Notes: a model not told the origin generated them from the letters alone. Positions 51,587 to 61,594 are shown, counted from the stretch's first letter. The stretch: 64,000 nucleotides of DNA from Arthrobacter liuii (GCF_014639275.1 NZ_BMFW01000008.1:62660-126659), one strand, 5' to 3'. Numbers and translations: made by a program.

Positions 51587-53080
51587 ATGACCAAAACAAC
51601 CGGCCAAGGATCCTTGCGCGCCCGTCGGTCCAGGCGGGCCGGGAGCCGGGAGGGGCCGCGCAGGTCCTGGCCCCTGGCCCTGGCGGCCCTACTGCTGCTC
51701 GTCCTTGCCATCCCCGCAGTCCTGCTGGTGGCCCCCGGATTCCTCGGTCCCGGCGCCCCCGCGCCCACCCCGGCGCCGCCTGCGTGGCAACAGGCTCCCG
51801 CCACCCTTTCGGCCCCGCAGGTGCTTGCCCCGCTTCAGCCTTCCGCCCCGGTGCCCGTGCCGGCATCGGTGACGGCCCAGGTGGAACCTGTATTGATGTC
51901 CGACGGCGGCGGTACTTTCACGGGCATGGTGCAGGACGCGCTCACTGGCCAGGTCCTCTTTGACCGGGGCGCCGCGGAAGGCCGGGTGCCGGCGTCGAAC
52001 CTCAAGCTGCTGACGGCGGTAGCCGCGCTGCGCACCCTGGGACCGGACCACCGGTTCACCACGAAGGTGGTGCAGGGCCCTGCCGCCGGACAAGTGGTGC
52101 TGGTGGGCGGCGGGGACGTCCTCTTGGGTGCCGGCGACTCGCAGCCGCAGCAGGTCATGGGCCATGCCGGCCTTGCCACCCTTGCCGCCGTTACCGTGGA
52201 AGCCCTGAAGACCGCCGGTGCCACTGGCGATATCAAGGTCCTGGTGGACGACTCCCTCTTCACGGGGCCGGCGCTGAATCCCAACTGGCAGTCCGGCGAC
52301 GTGGAGGCCGGCGAAATAACCTCCCTGTACCCGCTGGCCCTCAACTCTGCCCGCTTCGACTCCGCCGTCACCGCGGGTCCCCGGCCCCAGGACGCCGCCG
52401 CGACCGCGGCGGAGGAGTTCGCAGGGCGGCTCCGTGCGGCAGGTGCCGGGGCGGGACTGACTGTGGCGGCCGGCGTCGAACGTTCACCCGGCGCTTCCCC
52501 AGCGAACGCCGCAGCCCTGGCCAGCGTTGACTCGGCAACCGTGGCGGAGCAGGTTGACCTGATGCTTCAGGTTTCGGACAACTACCTGGCCGAAACCATG
52601 GGCCGGATGGCGGCGGTGGCCACAGGCCGTCCCGGAAGCAACGACGGGGCCGCGGCTGTGGTCGCGGCCGAGGTCCGGGCCGCGGGCGTACCCACGGACA
52701 CCGTAAAGCTCGTGGATGTGTGCGGGCTGGCCATGGGCAACCAGGTTTCGGCCCGCCAGTTCACGGAGGTGGTGCGGGCCATCACAACCGGCGCCGATCC
52801 CAGGCTCCGTGCCGCATTGGACGGCTTTCCCGTGGGGGGCCTGTCCGGCACTCTGGACACCCGCTACGGGGACGCCACCACATCGGGCGGCGCCGGCCTG
52901 GTCCGGGCCAAGACTGGGACGCTGAACACCGTGCTGGCGCTGAGCGGCTATGTGGTGGACGCCGACGGCCGCCTCCTGGTGTTCTCGTTCATCGGAAACG
53001 GCCTGACGCCCGGGGCGGCGGGCAACAAGGAAGCGCTGGACCGGGCGGCCACAGCCCTGGCCGGCTGCGGCTGCCGCTAG
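51587..53080 (+). CDS. dacB: D-alanyl-D-alanine carboxypeptidase/endopeptidase (PBP4 type)
   Basis: The product has about 497 residues. After a basic start a single membrane helix lies at about residues 25-55 ([25 protein letters not shown]), then a Pro/Ala-rich linker. The penicillin-binding motifs are SNLK (SxxK), SDNYLAE (SxN) and KTGTLN (KTG), with the extra inserted domain of the S13 family between. It trims or cuts peptidoglycan peptides outside the membrane. ATG 51587 has GAGGA upstream; a GTG 12 codons earlier is open. It faces ppa divergently. Confidence 0.92.
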   Translation: MTKTTGQGSLRARRSRRAGSREGPRRSWPLALAALLLLVLAIPAVLLVAPGFLGPGAPAPTPAPPAWQQAPATLSAPQVLAPLQPSAPVPVPASVTAQVEPVLMSDGGGTFTGMVQDALTGQVLFDRGAAEGRVPASNLKLLTAVAALRTLGPDHRFTTKVVQGPAAGQVVLVGGGDVLLGAGDSQPQQVMGHAGLATLAAVTVEALKTAGATGDIKVLVDDSLFTGPALNPNWQSGDVEAGEITSLYPLALNSARFDSAVTAGPRPQDAAATAAEEFAGRLRAAGAGAGLTVAAGVERSPGASPANAAALASVDSATVAEQVDLMLQVSDNYLAETMGRMAAVATGRPGSNDGAAAVVAAEVRAAGVPTDTVKLVDVCGLAMGNQVSARQFTEVVRAITTGADPRLRAALDGFPVGGLSGTLDTRYGDATTSGGAGLVRAKTGTLNTVLALSGYVVDADGRLLVFSFIGNGLTPGAAGNKEALDRAATALAGCGCR

Positions 53081-53220
53081 CGGAGGCACCAGGGACAAAA
53101 CCGGGTGCCCCCGGACTCCGTTGGACCTCGGCGCGAGCAATGCGGTAATTTTGCCGAGGTGCTGTGGGGGGCTGCTTCCGCCGGAACCGGCGAAAGCCGA
53201 TCTCGACAGGAAGGCCATTC

Positions 53221-54396
53221 ATGGATGCCGGTGCGCTCAAAAGGACATGGTCCATGGCAGCCGCGTGCGGGGATGAAGTCCCCCTTTACTTCTATTCACA
53301 CCTCTTCGTGTCCCACCCGGAGCTCCGCGAAATGTTCCCGGTCTCAATGGCCGGTCAACGGGACAAACTCTTCGCCGCCCTCGGACACATCGTGAGCCAC
53401 GCGGACCAGATCGACCAGGTGGGCGGGTTCATCGGGCAGCTCGGCCGGGACCACCGCCGCTTTTCGGTGGAGCCGGAGCAGTACTCGATGGTGGGGGCTT
53501 CCTTCCTGGCAACCTTGCAGAAGTACCTCGGTCCGGAATGGACCGATGACGTGGCCCAGACGTGGGCTGAGGCGTACGGGCTCATTGCCAAGGTCATGGT
53601 CGTGGCCGCTGAGGAAGCATCGGATACAACTCCCCCTTGGTGGGAAGGCGAAGTCACCGCCGTCGAGCGCCGAAGCCTGGACATAACGGTTCTGGAGGTC
53701 CGGACCGCGGGTGGCTTTGAATATTCACCCGGCCAGTCGGCAGCCGTCGAAGTTCCTTCGCTCCCGCGGACCTGGCGCTACCTGAGTCCGGCCAATGCGC
53801 CCCGCCCCGACGGCACCATCGAGCTGCATGTCCAGCTGATCCCCGGCGGTCTCTTCAGCACCGCCGCAGTCCGGCGGACCAAGGTGGGGGACACGGTGCG
53901 CATCGGAGCCCCCGTCGGGGACCAGCTCACCCTCCAGGGACAGAGGGACCTGCTCATGGTTGCCGGCGGGACGGGGCTCGCCCCCATGGCCTCGCTCGTC
54001 GACGAAGTGCGGCAGCAGTGGAGCGAGCACGGCGACGGGCCGCGGGTGGACCTCTACCATGGGGCGCGCGTCCCATGGAACCTTTACGACCAGCAGCGGC
54101 TCACCGAACTCGCTTCAACGGAGCCGTGGTTCCGCTACCATCCTGTCGTTTCCGACGACGCGACCTTCCCGGGCGCCAAGGGCTATGTGGGCAGCGTTGC
54201 AGCCGCCCATCCAGAGGCGTCCCGGCGACTGGCCCTCGTGGCGGGATCGACAGCCATGGTGGGGCACACCATCAGTGAACTGGTCGCCGCGGGCACTCCG
54301 CGCAGCGACATCCGGTACGAAGACTACGCAGGCGTCGAGGACAACTCCTCGGCCACGGGCGAAGACCAGGAAGAGGAATACCATGAGCACCGCTAG
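53221..54396 (+). CDS. flavohemoprotein (globin-FAD-NAD reductase)
   Basis: The product has 391 residues. The globin domain fills 1-135 (KRTWSMAAACGDEVPLYFYSHLFVSHPELREMFP) with proximal His in LGRDHRRFSVEPEQY. The FAD domain follows (EYSPGQSAAVEVP, RTWRYLSPANAP; the usual RxYS reads RYLS) and then the NAD domain (VAGGTGLAPMASLV, GSTAMVGHTISEL). The layout matches nitric oxide dioxygenases (Hmp). Its FAD motif departs slightly from the Hmp RQYS. It overlaps the DivIVA-like gene by 14 bases. The ATG at 53221 has AGGAAGG before it. Confidence 0.9.
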   Translation: MDAGALKRTWSMAAACGDEVPLYFYSHLFVSHPELREMFPVSMAGQRDKLFAALGHIVSHADQIDQVGGFIGQLGRDHRRFSVEPEQYSMVGASFLATLQKYLGPEWTDDVAQTWAEAYGLIAKVMVVAAEEASDTTPPWWEGEVTAVERRSLDITVLEVRTAGGFEYSPGQSAAVEVPSLPRTWRYLSPANAPRPDGTIELHVQLIPGGLFSTAAVRRTKVGDTVRIGAPVGDQLTLQGQRDLLMVAGGTGLAPMASLVDEVRQQWSEHGDGPRVDLYHGARVPWNLYDQQRLTELASTEPWFRYHPVVSDDATFPGAKGYVGSVAAAHPEASRRLALVAGSTAMVGHTISELVAAGTPRSDIRYEDYAGVEDNSSATGEDQEEEYHEHR

Positions 54397-54898
54397 CCCA
54401 GAAAACCGCATCAGCCCCTCGGATCTTCGCAACGCCTCCTTTGAAATAGTGGAACGGGGGTACGACCAGCGGGCGGTCCACGAGTTACTTCGGACCGTGG
54501 CCGAGCAGCTCGAGGCGGACCAGGTCCAGCCGGGTGGGGCAGCTCCTGCGGCGAAGGATGAGATGGTCAAAATCATCACGCAGGCCCAGGTCCTTGCGGA
54601 GAAGTTCGTGGCCGAGGCCGAGCAGTACTCGAAGGACCTCGTCGCCAGCGCACGCACCCAGTATGGCGAAATCCTGCGCCGCGCCGAGGAAGCAGCAGCC
54701 ACGCACCACCCCGTCGCGGCTCCGTCGAATGAAGCGGTTGCCTACACCACCCCCATCAACGAGATCGAGTATGTCCGCACCTACACCAAGGTGGCCCAGG
54801 TCCAGCTCCGCGCGGTCATCGACGCCCTGGCCGAGCAGGTGGACCGCCTCGGGGACCTGCCGGCGGCACGGACCGACCGCAGCGGCAACAACGGTTAG
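54383..54898 (+). CDS. DivIVA-domain coiled-coil protein
   Basis: The product has 171 residues. The DivIVA-like start is ISPSDLRNASFEIVERGYDQRAVHELLRTVAEQL (residues 9-45), then a coiled-coil (IITQAQVLAEKFVAEAEQYSKDLVASARTQYGEILRRAEEAA) like that of Wag31 family members, and a shorter helix near the end. Such proteins sit at curved membrane, at poles or septa, and recruit others. The N-terminus overlaps the flavohemoprotein end by 14 bases in another frame, so translation is coupled. Its stop shares bases with the convergent small gene's stop. Confidence 0.85.
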   Translation: MSTASPENRISPSDLRNASFEIVERGYDQRAVHELLRTVAEQLEADQVQPGGAAPAAKDEMVKIITQAQVLAEKFVAEAEQYSKDLVASARTQYGEILRRAEEAAATHHPVAAPSNEAVAYTTPINEIEYVRTYTKVAQVQLRAVIDALAEQVDRLGDLPAARTDRSGNNG

Positions 54899-55104
54899 GA
54901 CTCGCCGCGCAGCTGCCCCGCAGCGGGGAAGGGAATCCCGGCAACAGTCCCCAATCCCGGACTTTGAGCGGAAGCAGTATCAACGGCGACATCGGTGCTT
55001 GCGGCAGTCCCCAGGAATGCAGCCATGACGACGGCGGCAAGTACCGATGCCCAGCCCTTGCGTGGGCCAGCGGTCAGGGCAGGGATGGGACGGTAGGGGA
55101 TCAT
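54895..55104 (-). CDS. tiny exported protein
   Basis: The product has 69 residues. A perfect ribosome site (GAAGGAGGCC) precedes the ATG at 55104. A basic start (PRKGW) is followed by a hydrophobic run, SVLAAVVMAAFLGTAAS, and an ASA-like signal-peptidase site (TASAQS) at about residue 46, leaving a mature part of only about 23 residues (QSPGLGTVAGIPF). Its stop codon overlaps that of the DivIVA-like gene. It may be a secreted peptide or a membrane-tethered small protein. The function is unknown. Confidence 0.6.
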   Translation of the reverse strand: MIPYRPIPALTAGPRKGWASVLAAVVMAAFLGTAASTDVAVDTASAQSPGLGTVAGIPFPAAGQLRGES

Positions 55105-55248
55105 GGTGGCCTCCTTCGTAGCGGGATTTCTTCCGTGGTTCCACGGTGCCGGACTGGACTGGGACGGCGCTTTCGCCCTCCTGTGCAGCGGCTGTGGAAG
55201 TTCGCCGGTCAGCGAACTTAAGGACGTTCCCCGGCCTGCTGTGTTCTG

Positions 55249-56388
55249 ATGGGAACCATGGAGTCCACTGCTCGCGAGTCCGCATCGACGTTGTCCCCAA
55301 CAGCCCAGTCCCTGATCAACTGGGATCTCGCTGCTTCTGCCGCGGCGCGGCTGGCTCCTGCCGGCCCGGTGCTCGACGAAGCGGCCATCGGCGCGGCAGT
55401 CGACAGCCTCCGCCGGCTCGCGGACGCATCCGTTCCGCACGTCCACGAAATTACCGGGCTGGAAGCGGCGCGGGACCTGCGGGACTCATCCGTGCTGGTG
55501 GTGGACCGGGCGTCCTGGGCCAAGGCCAACACCCAGAGCTTCGCGGTGATGCTCAAGCCTGCCATGCAGAAAATGCTGGACAGCCGCCGCGGAAACCTCA
55601 GCCCCGGTGCCGCCCAGGTCAGCGGGGCCATCACCGGCAGCCAGCTGGGAGCCGTCCTGGCCTTCCTGTCCAGCAAGGTCCTGGGCCAGTACGACCCCTT
55701 CGCGGCGCTCGCTGAGAACTCCACTGCCCCCGCCGCCGGCAGGCTCCTCCTGGTGGCGCCGAACATCGTCTCCGTGGAGCGCGAGCTCAACGTCACGCCG
55801 GAGGATTTCCGGCTCTGGGTGTGCCTGCACGAGCAGACCCACCGGGTGCAGTTCGCGGCGGCGCCGTGGCTGCGCCATCACATGCTGGAACAAATCGATG
55901 AACTGAGCGGCCACCTCCTGGGCAACGTTGATTCCCTGATGGAGCGCGCCTCGGCTGCCGCGCGCTCGCTGAAGGACCGTTCCGCCACGGGAAATACGCC
56001 CGGCCGCGGCGCCATCCTGGACCTGCTGCAGGACCCGGAGGAAAAGGCCGCCATCTCGCACCTCACGGCCGTGATGAGCCTGCTCGAAGGGCACGCGAAC
56101 GTGGTGATGGACGCCGTGGACGCGAGCATCGTGCCCTCCGTCAAGACCATCCGGCAGCGGTTCAACGACCGCGGCAAGGACCGCGGCGTGATCGAGAAGT
56201 TCATCCGCAGCCTCCTGGGCCTGGACGCCAAGATGCGCCAGTACTCCGACGGCGCCCGCTTTGTCCGTGCCGTGGTGGATGTGGCCGGCATGGATGGCTT
56301 CAACAAAGTTTGGGAGTCGGCGGACCACCTGCCCACCGAGCCCGAAATTCACGACGCCAAGCTCTGGCTCGAGCGGATGGGCCTCTGA
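55249..56388 (+). CDS. zinc-dependent metalloprotease (DUF2342-type)
   Basis: The product has 379 residues. The HExxH motif is HEQTH (near residues 194-198, VCLHEQTHRVQF), with EGHANVVMDAVD as the second part and a long helical C-terminus. This is the actinobacterial DUF2342 family (zincin-like, often annotated as coenzyme F420-linked by old convention). It has no signal peptide. The target is unknown. An ATG three codons later is a possible start. It begins the run metalloprotease-tilS-hpt and touches the tilS frame at its end. Confidence 0.9.
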   Translation: MGTMESTARESASTLSPTAQSLINWDLAASAAARLAPAGPVLDEAAIGAAVDSLRRLADASVPHVHEITGLEAARDLRDSSVLVVDRASWAKANTQSFAVMLKPAMQKMLDSRRGNLSPGAAQVSGAITGSQLGAVLAFLSSKVLGQYDPFAALAENSTAPAAGRLLLVAPNIVSVERELNVTPEDFRLWVCLHEQTHRVQFAAAPWLRHHMLEQIDELSGHLLGNVDSLMERASAAARSLKDRSATGNTPGRGAILDLLQDPEEKAAISHLTAVMSLLEGHANVVMDAVDASIVPSVKTIRQRFNDRGKDRGVIEKFIRSLLGLDAKMRQYSDGARFVRAVVDVAGMDGFNKVWESADHLPTEPEIHDAKLWLERMGL

Positions 56389-57581
56389 TCAATACCGCTT
56401 CCCAACCTGGCCGGCCAGCAAAGCCCGGCCAGGGCACGGCTTCCCAACGCAAGAGCGGACGACGCCGGCCGGGCAGGCTCGAACCGGTCGTCGGCACTGC
56501 GCGCAAAATGCTGCAAAGCGCCCTGGCCGAGGCCGGATATCCCCGCCACGTCGTGGTGGCCTGCAGTGGCGGCCCGGACTCCCTGGCGCTGGCCGCCGTC
56601 GCTGCGTACTTCGCTCGGCGCGGCCACGTGGATGGCCGGCCCCTGACGGTGGGCGCCGTGGTGGTGGACCACCAACTGCAGGAGGGGTCCGACGACATTG
56701 CCGCCCGCACGGCCGTGGCGCTGCAGGACCTGGGCCTGTCGCCGGTGGAAATCCGTACCGTCACCGTGGCAGGTGCCGGCATGGGCCCCGAAGCCGCGGC
56801 CCGGGAGGCGCGCCATGCCGCGCTCGAAGCCGCCGCCGCGGACCAGGGCGCGGAGGCAATCCTGCTGGGCCACACCCTCGACGACCAGGCCGAACAGGTA
56901 CTGCTGGGCCTGGCCCGGGGCTCCGGCACCCGGTCCCTCGCGGGTATGCGGCCGGCCCGTGCCGGAACCGGGAATGCCGTCCTGCTGCGCCCGTTCCTTG
57001 GACTGCGGCGGCCCGACACCGAGGAAATCTGTGCCGTGGAGGAGCTGGACCCGTGGCACGATCCCACCAACGCCGACCCCTCCTTTGCCCGGTCGCGGAC
57101 CCGGGTGGAAGTCCTGCCGCACCTCGAGGAAAAACTTGGTCCCGGCGTCGCCGAATCCCTGGCCCGGACCGCTGCCATCCTGCAGCTGGACGCCGACTAC
57201 CTGGAGGATGTGGCAGAAAGCACGTACGCCTCCCTGGTGGTGCGGGACGGCCGGGAACTGAGCCTGCCGGAGGAGGCGTTGCGCGCCCTGGCTCCGGCCA
57301 TCAGGTTCCGCGTCATCGCCAAGGCAGCGGCCGACGTCGGCGGGCAGCAGCCCAGCTACCAGCGCCTTTTGGCGGCGGAAGCGCTGCTCCGGCGGCAGGG
57401 CTCGGCCGGTCCCGTGGAGCTTCCCGGCGGCGTGAGTGTGTACCGGCTGTCCCTGGCCCAGCTGGACGGATCGAAGGATGCTGCCGTTCCGGGGACCACG
57501 GCCGGCGCCGATTCCGTTCCCCGCGATCGCGCGCGCTGTGGGAAGCTAGTATTCCGGCCTCAAAAACCGCCCGTAAAATAG
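56385..57581 (+). CDS. tilS: tRNA(Ile)-lysidine synthetase
   Basis: The product has about 398 residues. The ATP-pyrophosphatase loop is VVACSGGPDSLALA (SGGPDS near residue 61). Other family segments are VVVDHQLQEGSDDIAA, GHTLDDQAEQVLLGLARGSG, and the C-terminal LRALAPAIRFRVIAKAA. It changes C34 to lysidine in tRNA-Ile2 so that it reads AUA. The start is unclear: no ATG or GTG lies near the family start. A CTG at 56385 overlapping the preceding TGA would fit best, a TTG at 56310 gives a longer product, and the ATG at 56508 would lose a conserved helix. Confidence 0.88.
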   Translation: MINTASQPGRPAKPGQGTASQRKSGRRRPGRLEPVVGTARKMLQSALAEAGYPRHVVVACSGGPDSLALAAVAAYFARRGHVDGRPLTVGAVVVDHQLQEGSDDIAARTAVALQDLGLSPVEIRTVTVAGAGMGPEAAAREARHAALEAAAADQGAEAILLGHTLDDQAEQVLLGLARGSGTRSLAGMRPARAGTGNAVLLRPFLGLRRPDTEEICAVEELDPWHDPTNADPSFARSRTRVEVLPHLEEKLGPGVAESLARTAAILQLDADYLEDVAESTYASLVVRDGRELSLPEEALRALAPAIRFRVIAKAAADVGGQQPSYQRLLAAEALLRRQGSAGPVELPGGVSVYRLSLAQLDGSKDAAVPGTTAGADSVPRDRARCGKLVFRPQKPPVK

Positions 57582-57611
57582 TCGCACCCCGCATCTAAAC
57601 AGGAGCCATTG

Positions 57612-58163
57612 GTGGATTCAAACGACGTCCAGGCAGATCTCAAGCACGTTCTCTACAGCAGGGAACAGATCCAGCAGCGCATCACCGAACTCGCCGCCCA
57701 GATCGACAAGGACTACGAAGGGCGCGAAATCCTCATTGTGGGCGTCCTCAAAGGCGCCGTGATGGTCATGGCTGACCTGGCCCGGGCACTGCACAGCCAC
57801 ATTTCCATGGACTGGATGGCAGTGTCCTCCTACGGCTCGGGTACCCAGTCCTCGGGCGTGGTGCGGATCCTCAAGGACCTGGACACCGACCTGATGGGCA
57901 AGGACGTGCTGATCGTTGAGGACATCATCGACTCCGGCCTGACACTGTCCTGGCTGAAGACCAACCTGGAATCCCGCGGCACCGCCTCCGTGGAAATCTG
58001 CACAGCGTTCCGCAAACCCACCGCCGCCAAGGTGGAGATCGACGTCAAGTACGTGGGCTACGACATCCCCAACGAATTCGTGGTCGGGTACGGCCTGGAC
58101 TACGCCGAGAAGTACCGCAACCTGGACTTCGTGGGCACCCTGGCCCCGCACGTCTACGAGTAA
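57612..58163 (+). CDS. hpt: hypoxanthine phosphoribosyltransferase
   Basis: The product has 183 residues. The PRPP-binding signature is VLIVEDIIDSGLTL, and the N-terminal part carries REILIVGVLKGAVMVMADLAR and the flexible loop SSYGSGTQSSG. It makes IMP or GMP from hypoxanthine or guanine for purine salvage. GTG 57612 is six bases after AGGAG; the TTG one codon earlier is too near. It follows tilS by 30 bases, the usual actinobacterial tilS-hpt-ftsH order, here broken by a lacI gene. Confidence 0.96.
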   Translation: MDSNDVQADLKHVLYSREQIQQRITELAAQIDKDYEGREILIVGVLKGAVMVMADLARALHSHISMDWMAVSSYGSGTQSSGVVRILKDLDTDLMGKDVLIVEDIIDSGLTLSWLKTNLESRGTASVEICTAFRKPTAAKVEIDVKYVGYDIPNEFVVGYGLDYAEKYRNLDFVGTLAPHVYE

Positions 58164-58171
58164 GCCCTTCC

Positions 58172-58234
58172 CCGCGAGATGGCAGTTCAAGGCAATGGTG
58201 CCGCCTGGGACTGCCGTCAAATGCCATCTCGCGG
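58172..58234. terminator. 23-bp inverted repeat after hpt
   Basis: The arms 58172-58194 and 58212-58234 pair with three mismatches (outer CCGCGAGATGGCA and TGCCATCTCGCGG are perfect) around a 17-base loop. It lies between hpt and the LacI gene and may end the hpt transcript, isolating the regulator. Confidence 0.6.
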
Positions 58235-58260
58235 AGGCTTTGAGGTGAAGTCCGGGAAAC

Positions 58261-59349
58261 GTGGGTAGCAGCAGCGTGGGCATCCGGGACGTGGCGCGGG
58301 AGGCCGGCGTTTCAGTCACCACGGTCTCGCACGTCCTCAACGACGTTCCCTCTGCCCGGGTCAGCCCGGAAACCCGCGAAAAGGTAAGGACGACGGCGGC
58401 CCGGCTGGGTTACGGCCCCAACCGCCTGGCCCGGGCCCTCCGCAGCCGAAGGTCCGGGGTATTGGGCCTGGTCAGTGAAGACATGGCCGCCACGCCGCAC
58501 GCCGGCAGCATCATCCTTGGCGCAGACCATGCGGCCCGCGCCCGCGGCTACACCCTGATGGTCATCACAACCGTGGGACCGGGCGGCCCGGGCTCCCGCG
58601 AAGCCGATGTGGAGTCCCTCCTGGAGCGGCACGTGGACGGGATCCTTTACGCGTCCAGCCACCAGCGGATCCTGCGGGCCCCGGCCAACCTGGGCAACGT
58701 CCCTGCGGTCCTGGTAGATGCTGTTGCCGCGGACGGAGGCCTCCCGGCTGTTGTCGGCGACGAGTACGGCGGCGCCGCTGCTGCGACCGAGGCGCTGCTC
58801 GCCGCCAACCACACGCGGATCGGATTCCTCAACAACGCGGAGGACATTCCCTCCGCCCGCCAGCGCCTTCGGGGGTTCCTGGACACCATGGCCAGCGCGG
58901 GAAGGGAAAATGCTGTGCTGAATGGGGCGTCGGCCCCTGTAGAGACCTCATCCCCCGATGCATCAGGCGGGTACGCAGCTGCCCGAAGGATGCTGGCAGG
59001 CGGCCACCCGCCGTCGGCCCTCTTTTGCTACAACGATCGGATGGCCATGGGCGCCTACCGCGCCGCCGCGGAACTGGGCCTGTCCATCCCTGGCGGCCTG
59101 TCCGTCGTCGGATTCGGGGACGAGGAACTGATCGCCGCCAATCTCCACCCGGGCCTGGCCACCGTGGCACTGCCGCACCGTGAAATGGGTGCGTGGGCCG
59201 CCAACCGGTTGATCGATGGGATTGAAAGCGCTGCGGTGGAAGCTGGTGCAATCCAACGCCCCGGCGTGCCGGACCCCGTGCTGCTCGCGTGCCGGCTGGT
59301 GACCCGCGGATCCGTGTCGGCGCCAAACACCGCAGTGCGCCAGTCCTGA
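58261..59349 (+). CDS. LacI family transcriptional regulator
   Basis: The product has 362 residues. The N-terminal helix-turn-helix (VGIRDVAREAGVSVTTVSHVLN) and hinge (RRSGVLGLV) are typical of LacI. The ligand domain ends SVVGFGDEELIAANLHPGLATVALPHREMG, a periplasmic-binding-protein-like sugar sensor. The GTG at 58261 has no good ribosome site. No sugar gene is adjacent: hpt and ftsH, the usual neighbours of one another, flank it. It is probably an insertion into a conserved block, with a target elsewhere. Confidence 0.9.
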   Translation: MGSSSVGIRDVAREAGVSVTTVSHVLNDVPSARVSPETREKVRTTAARLGYGPNRLARALRSRRSGVLGLVSEDMAATPHAGSIILGADHAARARGYTLMVITTVGPGGPGSREADVESLLERHVDGILYASSHQRILRAPANLGNVPAVLVDAVAADGGLPAVVGDEYGGAAAATEALLAANHTRIGFLNNAEDIPSARQRLRGFLDTMASAGRENAVLNGASAPVETSSPDASGGYAAARRMLAGGHPPSALFCYNDRMAMGAYRAAAELGLSIPGGLSVVGFGDEELIAANLHPGLATVALPHREMGAWAANRLIDGIESAAVEAGAIQRPGVPDPVLLACRLVTRGSVSAPNTAVRQS

Positions 59350-59521
59350 GGCGGGCGTTCGGCGGACTGCCGGACCCACTACGCCCACAGGGAACTTTTG
59401 CTTTTCGCTATGCGTGATCTACTCCGGACGGTGTATAGCTAGAAGCTGACGCAGCACCATCACGCGCGCAGACTACTCGCCGTGAAGCACTACCGGAAGG
59501 GACGGGGCCAGCCCCGAACAG

Positions 59522-61585
59522 ATGAAAGCTAAGAACTTCTTCAAAGGCCCGGGCATCTGGATCGTCGTTGTGGTCGGTCTGCTCCTTGTGGCTTTTGCAA
59601 CGCTCGCCCCCGGCGGTGCCGCACGCATCGATACGGACAAGGGCCTGGAACTGCTCTCCAGCAACAAGGTGGAGCAGGCCAAGATCTTCGACGGCGAGAA
59701 CCGCGTTGACCTCACGTTGAAGGACAACCTGCAGGTAAACGGGCAGGACAAGGGCAAGAGCGTCCAGTTCTTCTTCGTGGACGCCCGCGCGCAGGACGTG
59801 GTGAGGGCTGTCACCGATGCCAAGCCGGCCCAGGGCTTCACCGACCAGCCGATTGAGAGCAACTGGTTCTCCGGCCTGCTCTCCCTCCTGATTCCGGTCA
59901 TCCTGCTGGGCGCCCTCTTCTGGTTCCTGATGACCCGCATGCAGGGCGGCGGCTCCAAGATCATGCAGTTCGGCAAGTCCAAGGCGAAGATGGTCAGCAA
60001 GGACATGCCGCAGGTGACCTTCGCAGACGTCGCAGGTGCCGACGAGGCCGTGGAGGAACTCCAGGAAATCAAGGAATTCCTGCAGGAACCTGCCAAGTTC
60101 CAGGCCGTTGGCGCCAAGATCCCCAAAGGTGTGCTGCTCTACGGTCCGCCAGGCACCGGTAAAACCCTGCTGGCCCGCGCCGTTGCCGGTGAGGCCGGCG
60201 TCCCTTTCTTCTCCATCTCGGGCTCGGACTTCGTCGAGATGTTCGTCGGCGTCGGTGCTTCCCGCGTCCGCGACCTTTTTGAGCAGGCCAAGGCCAACTC
60301 GCCAGCCATCATTTTCGTGGATGAAATCGACGCCGTAGGCCGGCACCGCGGCGCCGGCATCGGCGGCGGCAACGACGAACGTGAACAGACCCTCAACCAG
60401 CTGCTGGTGGAGATGGACGGGTTCGACGTCAAGACCAACGTAATCCTCATCGCTGCCACCAACCGGCCCGACGTCCTGGACCCGGCACTGCTGCGTCCCG
60501 GCCGGTTCGACCGCCAGGTGTCGGTGGAAGCGCCGGACCTGATCGGCCGCGACCAGATCCTCCAGGTCCACGCCAAGGGAAAGCCGATGGCGCCGGGCGT
60601 GGACCTCAAGGCTGTGGCGAAGAAGACGCCCGGCTACACCGGTGCCGACCTCGCCAACGTCCTCAACGAAGCCGCGCTGCTCACGGCCCGCTCCAACGCC
60701 AACCTGATTGACGACCGCGCCCTGGACGAGGCCATTGACCGCGTCATGGCAGGCCCGCAGAAGCGCAGCCGCGTCATGAAGGAACACGAGCGCAAGATCA
60801 CCGCCTACCACGAAGGCGGCCACGCCCTGGTGGCGGCCGCACTGCGGAACTCGGCTCCGGTCACCAAGATCACCATCCTCCCGCGCGGCCGGGCCCTGGG
60901 CTACACCATGGTGGTTCCGGAAAACGACAAGTACTCCGTGACCCGCAACGAGCTCCTGGACCAGATGGCCTATGCCATGGGCGGCCGTGTGGCCGAGGAA
61001 ATCGTCTTCCACGATCCGTCCACCGGCGCTTCCAATGACATCGAGAAGGCCACAGGCACTGCACGCAAGATGGTCACCGAGTACGGCATGAGCGAACGCG
61101 TCGGCGCTGTCCGGCTGGGCCAGGGCGGCGGCGAACCCTTCCTGGGCCGCGATGCAGGCCACGAGCGCAACTACTCGGACCAGATCGCCTATGTTGTGGA
61201 CGAGGAAGTGCGCCGCTTGATTGAGCAGGCCCACGATGAGGCCTACGAAATCCTCACCGAAAACCGCGACATCCTGGACTACCTGGCCCTTGAACTGCTG
61301 GAGCGCGAAACCCTTAACCAGGCCGAGATCGCCGACATCTTCCGGGATGTGCGCAAGCGGGACTTCCGCGAGGTGTGGCTGTCCAAGGAGACCCGTCCCG
61401 TGCAGCTGACGGGACCGGTGGAGAGCCGACTGGAGCGCGCCGAGCGCGAGGCGCAGGAAGAAGCGAAGAGGGCGCGGATGGACGAGCCCCTGGACGCCCA
61501 GCCGCCGCACGCCCAGGGCGTTTCGGAGGATGCTCCGTTCCACGGGGGTACCCCCGACTCGGGGCCTGACACCCTTCGCGGCTAA
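59522..61585 (+). CDS. ftsH: ATP-dependent zinc metalloprotease FtsH
   Basis: The product has 687 residues. Two membrane helices are at about 10-28 and 118-140. The AAA+ domain has Walker A GPPGTGKT (near residue 208), Walker B IIFVDEID, and the second region of homology with RPGRFDRQV. The zinc site is HEGGH (near residue 431; HEAGH in most relatives). It degrades membrane and short-lived regulatory proteins. The last 60 residues are charged and Pro-rich. The 170-base region upstream holds its own promoter; folE begins ten bases after its stop. Confidence 0.97.
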   Translation: MKAKNFFKGPGIWIVVVVGLLLVAFATLAPGGAARIDTDKGLELLSSNKVEQAKIFDGENRVDLTLKDNLQVNGQDKGKSVQFFFVDARAQDVVRAVTDAKPAQGFTDQPIESNWFSGLLSLLIPVILLGALFWFLMTRMQGGGSKIMQFGKSKAKMVSKDMPQVTFADVAGADEAVEELQEIKEFLQEPAKFQAVGAKIPKGVLLYGPPGTGKTLLARAVAGEAGVPFFSISGSDFVEMFVGVGASRVRDLFEQAKANSPAIIFVDEIDAVGRHRGAGIGGGNDEREQTLNQLLVEMDGFDVKTNVILIAATNRPDVLDPALLRPGRFDRQVSVEAPDLIGRDQILQVHAKGKPMAPGVDLKAVAKKTPGYTGADLANVLNEAALLTARSNANLIDDRALDEAIDRVMAGPQKRSRVMKEHERKITAYHEGGHALVAAALRNSAPVTKITILPRGRALGYTMVVPENDKYSVTRNELLDQMAYAMGGRVAEEIVFHDPSTGASNDIEKATGTARKMVTEYGMSERVGAVRLGQGGGEPFLGRDAGHERNYSDQIAYVVDEEVRRLIEQAHDEAYEILTENRDILDYLALELLERETLNQAEIADIFRDVRKRDFREVWLSKETRPVQLTGPVESRLERAEREAQEEAKRARMDEPLDAQPPHAQGVSEDAPFHGGTPDSGPDTLRG

Positions 61586-61594
61586 GCTTCTCCT

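Noticed and set aside
59408-61543. 711-codon open frame antisense to ftsH
   Set aside because: It is an exact shadow of ftsH; the composition is that of a reversed GC-rich gene and no motif fits any family.
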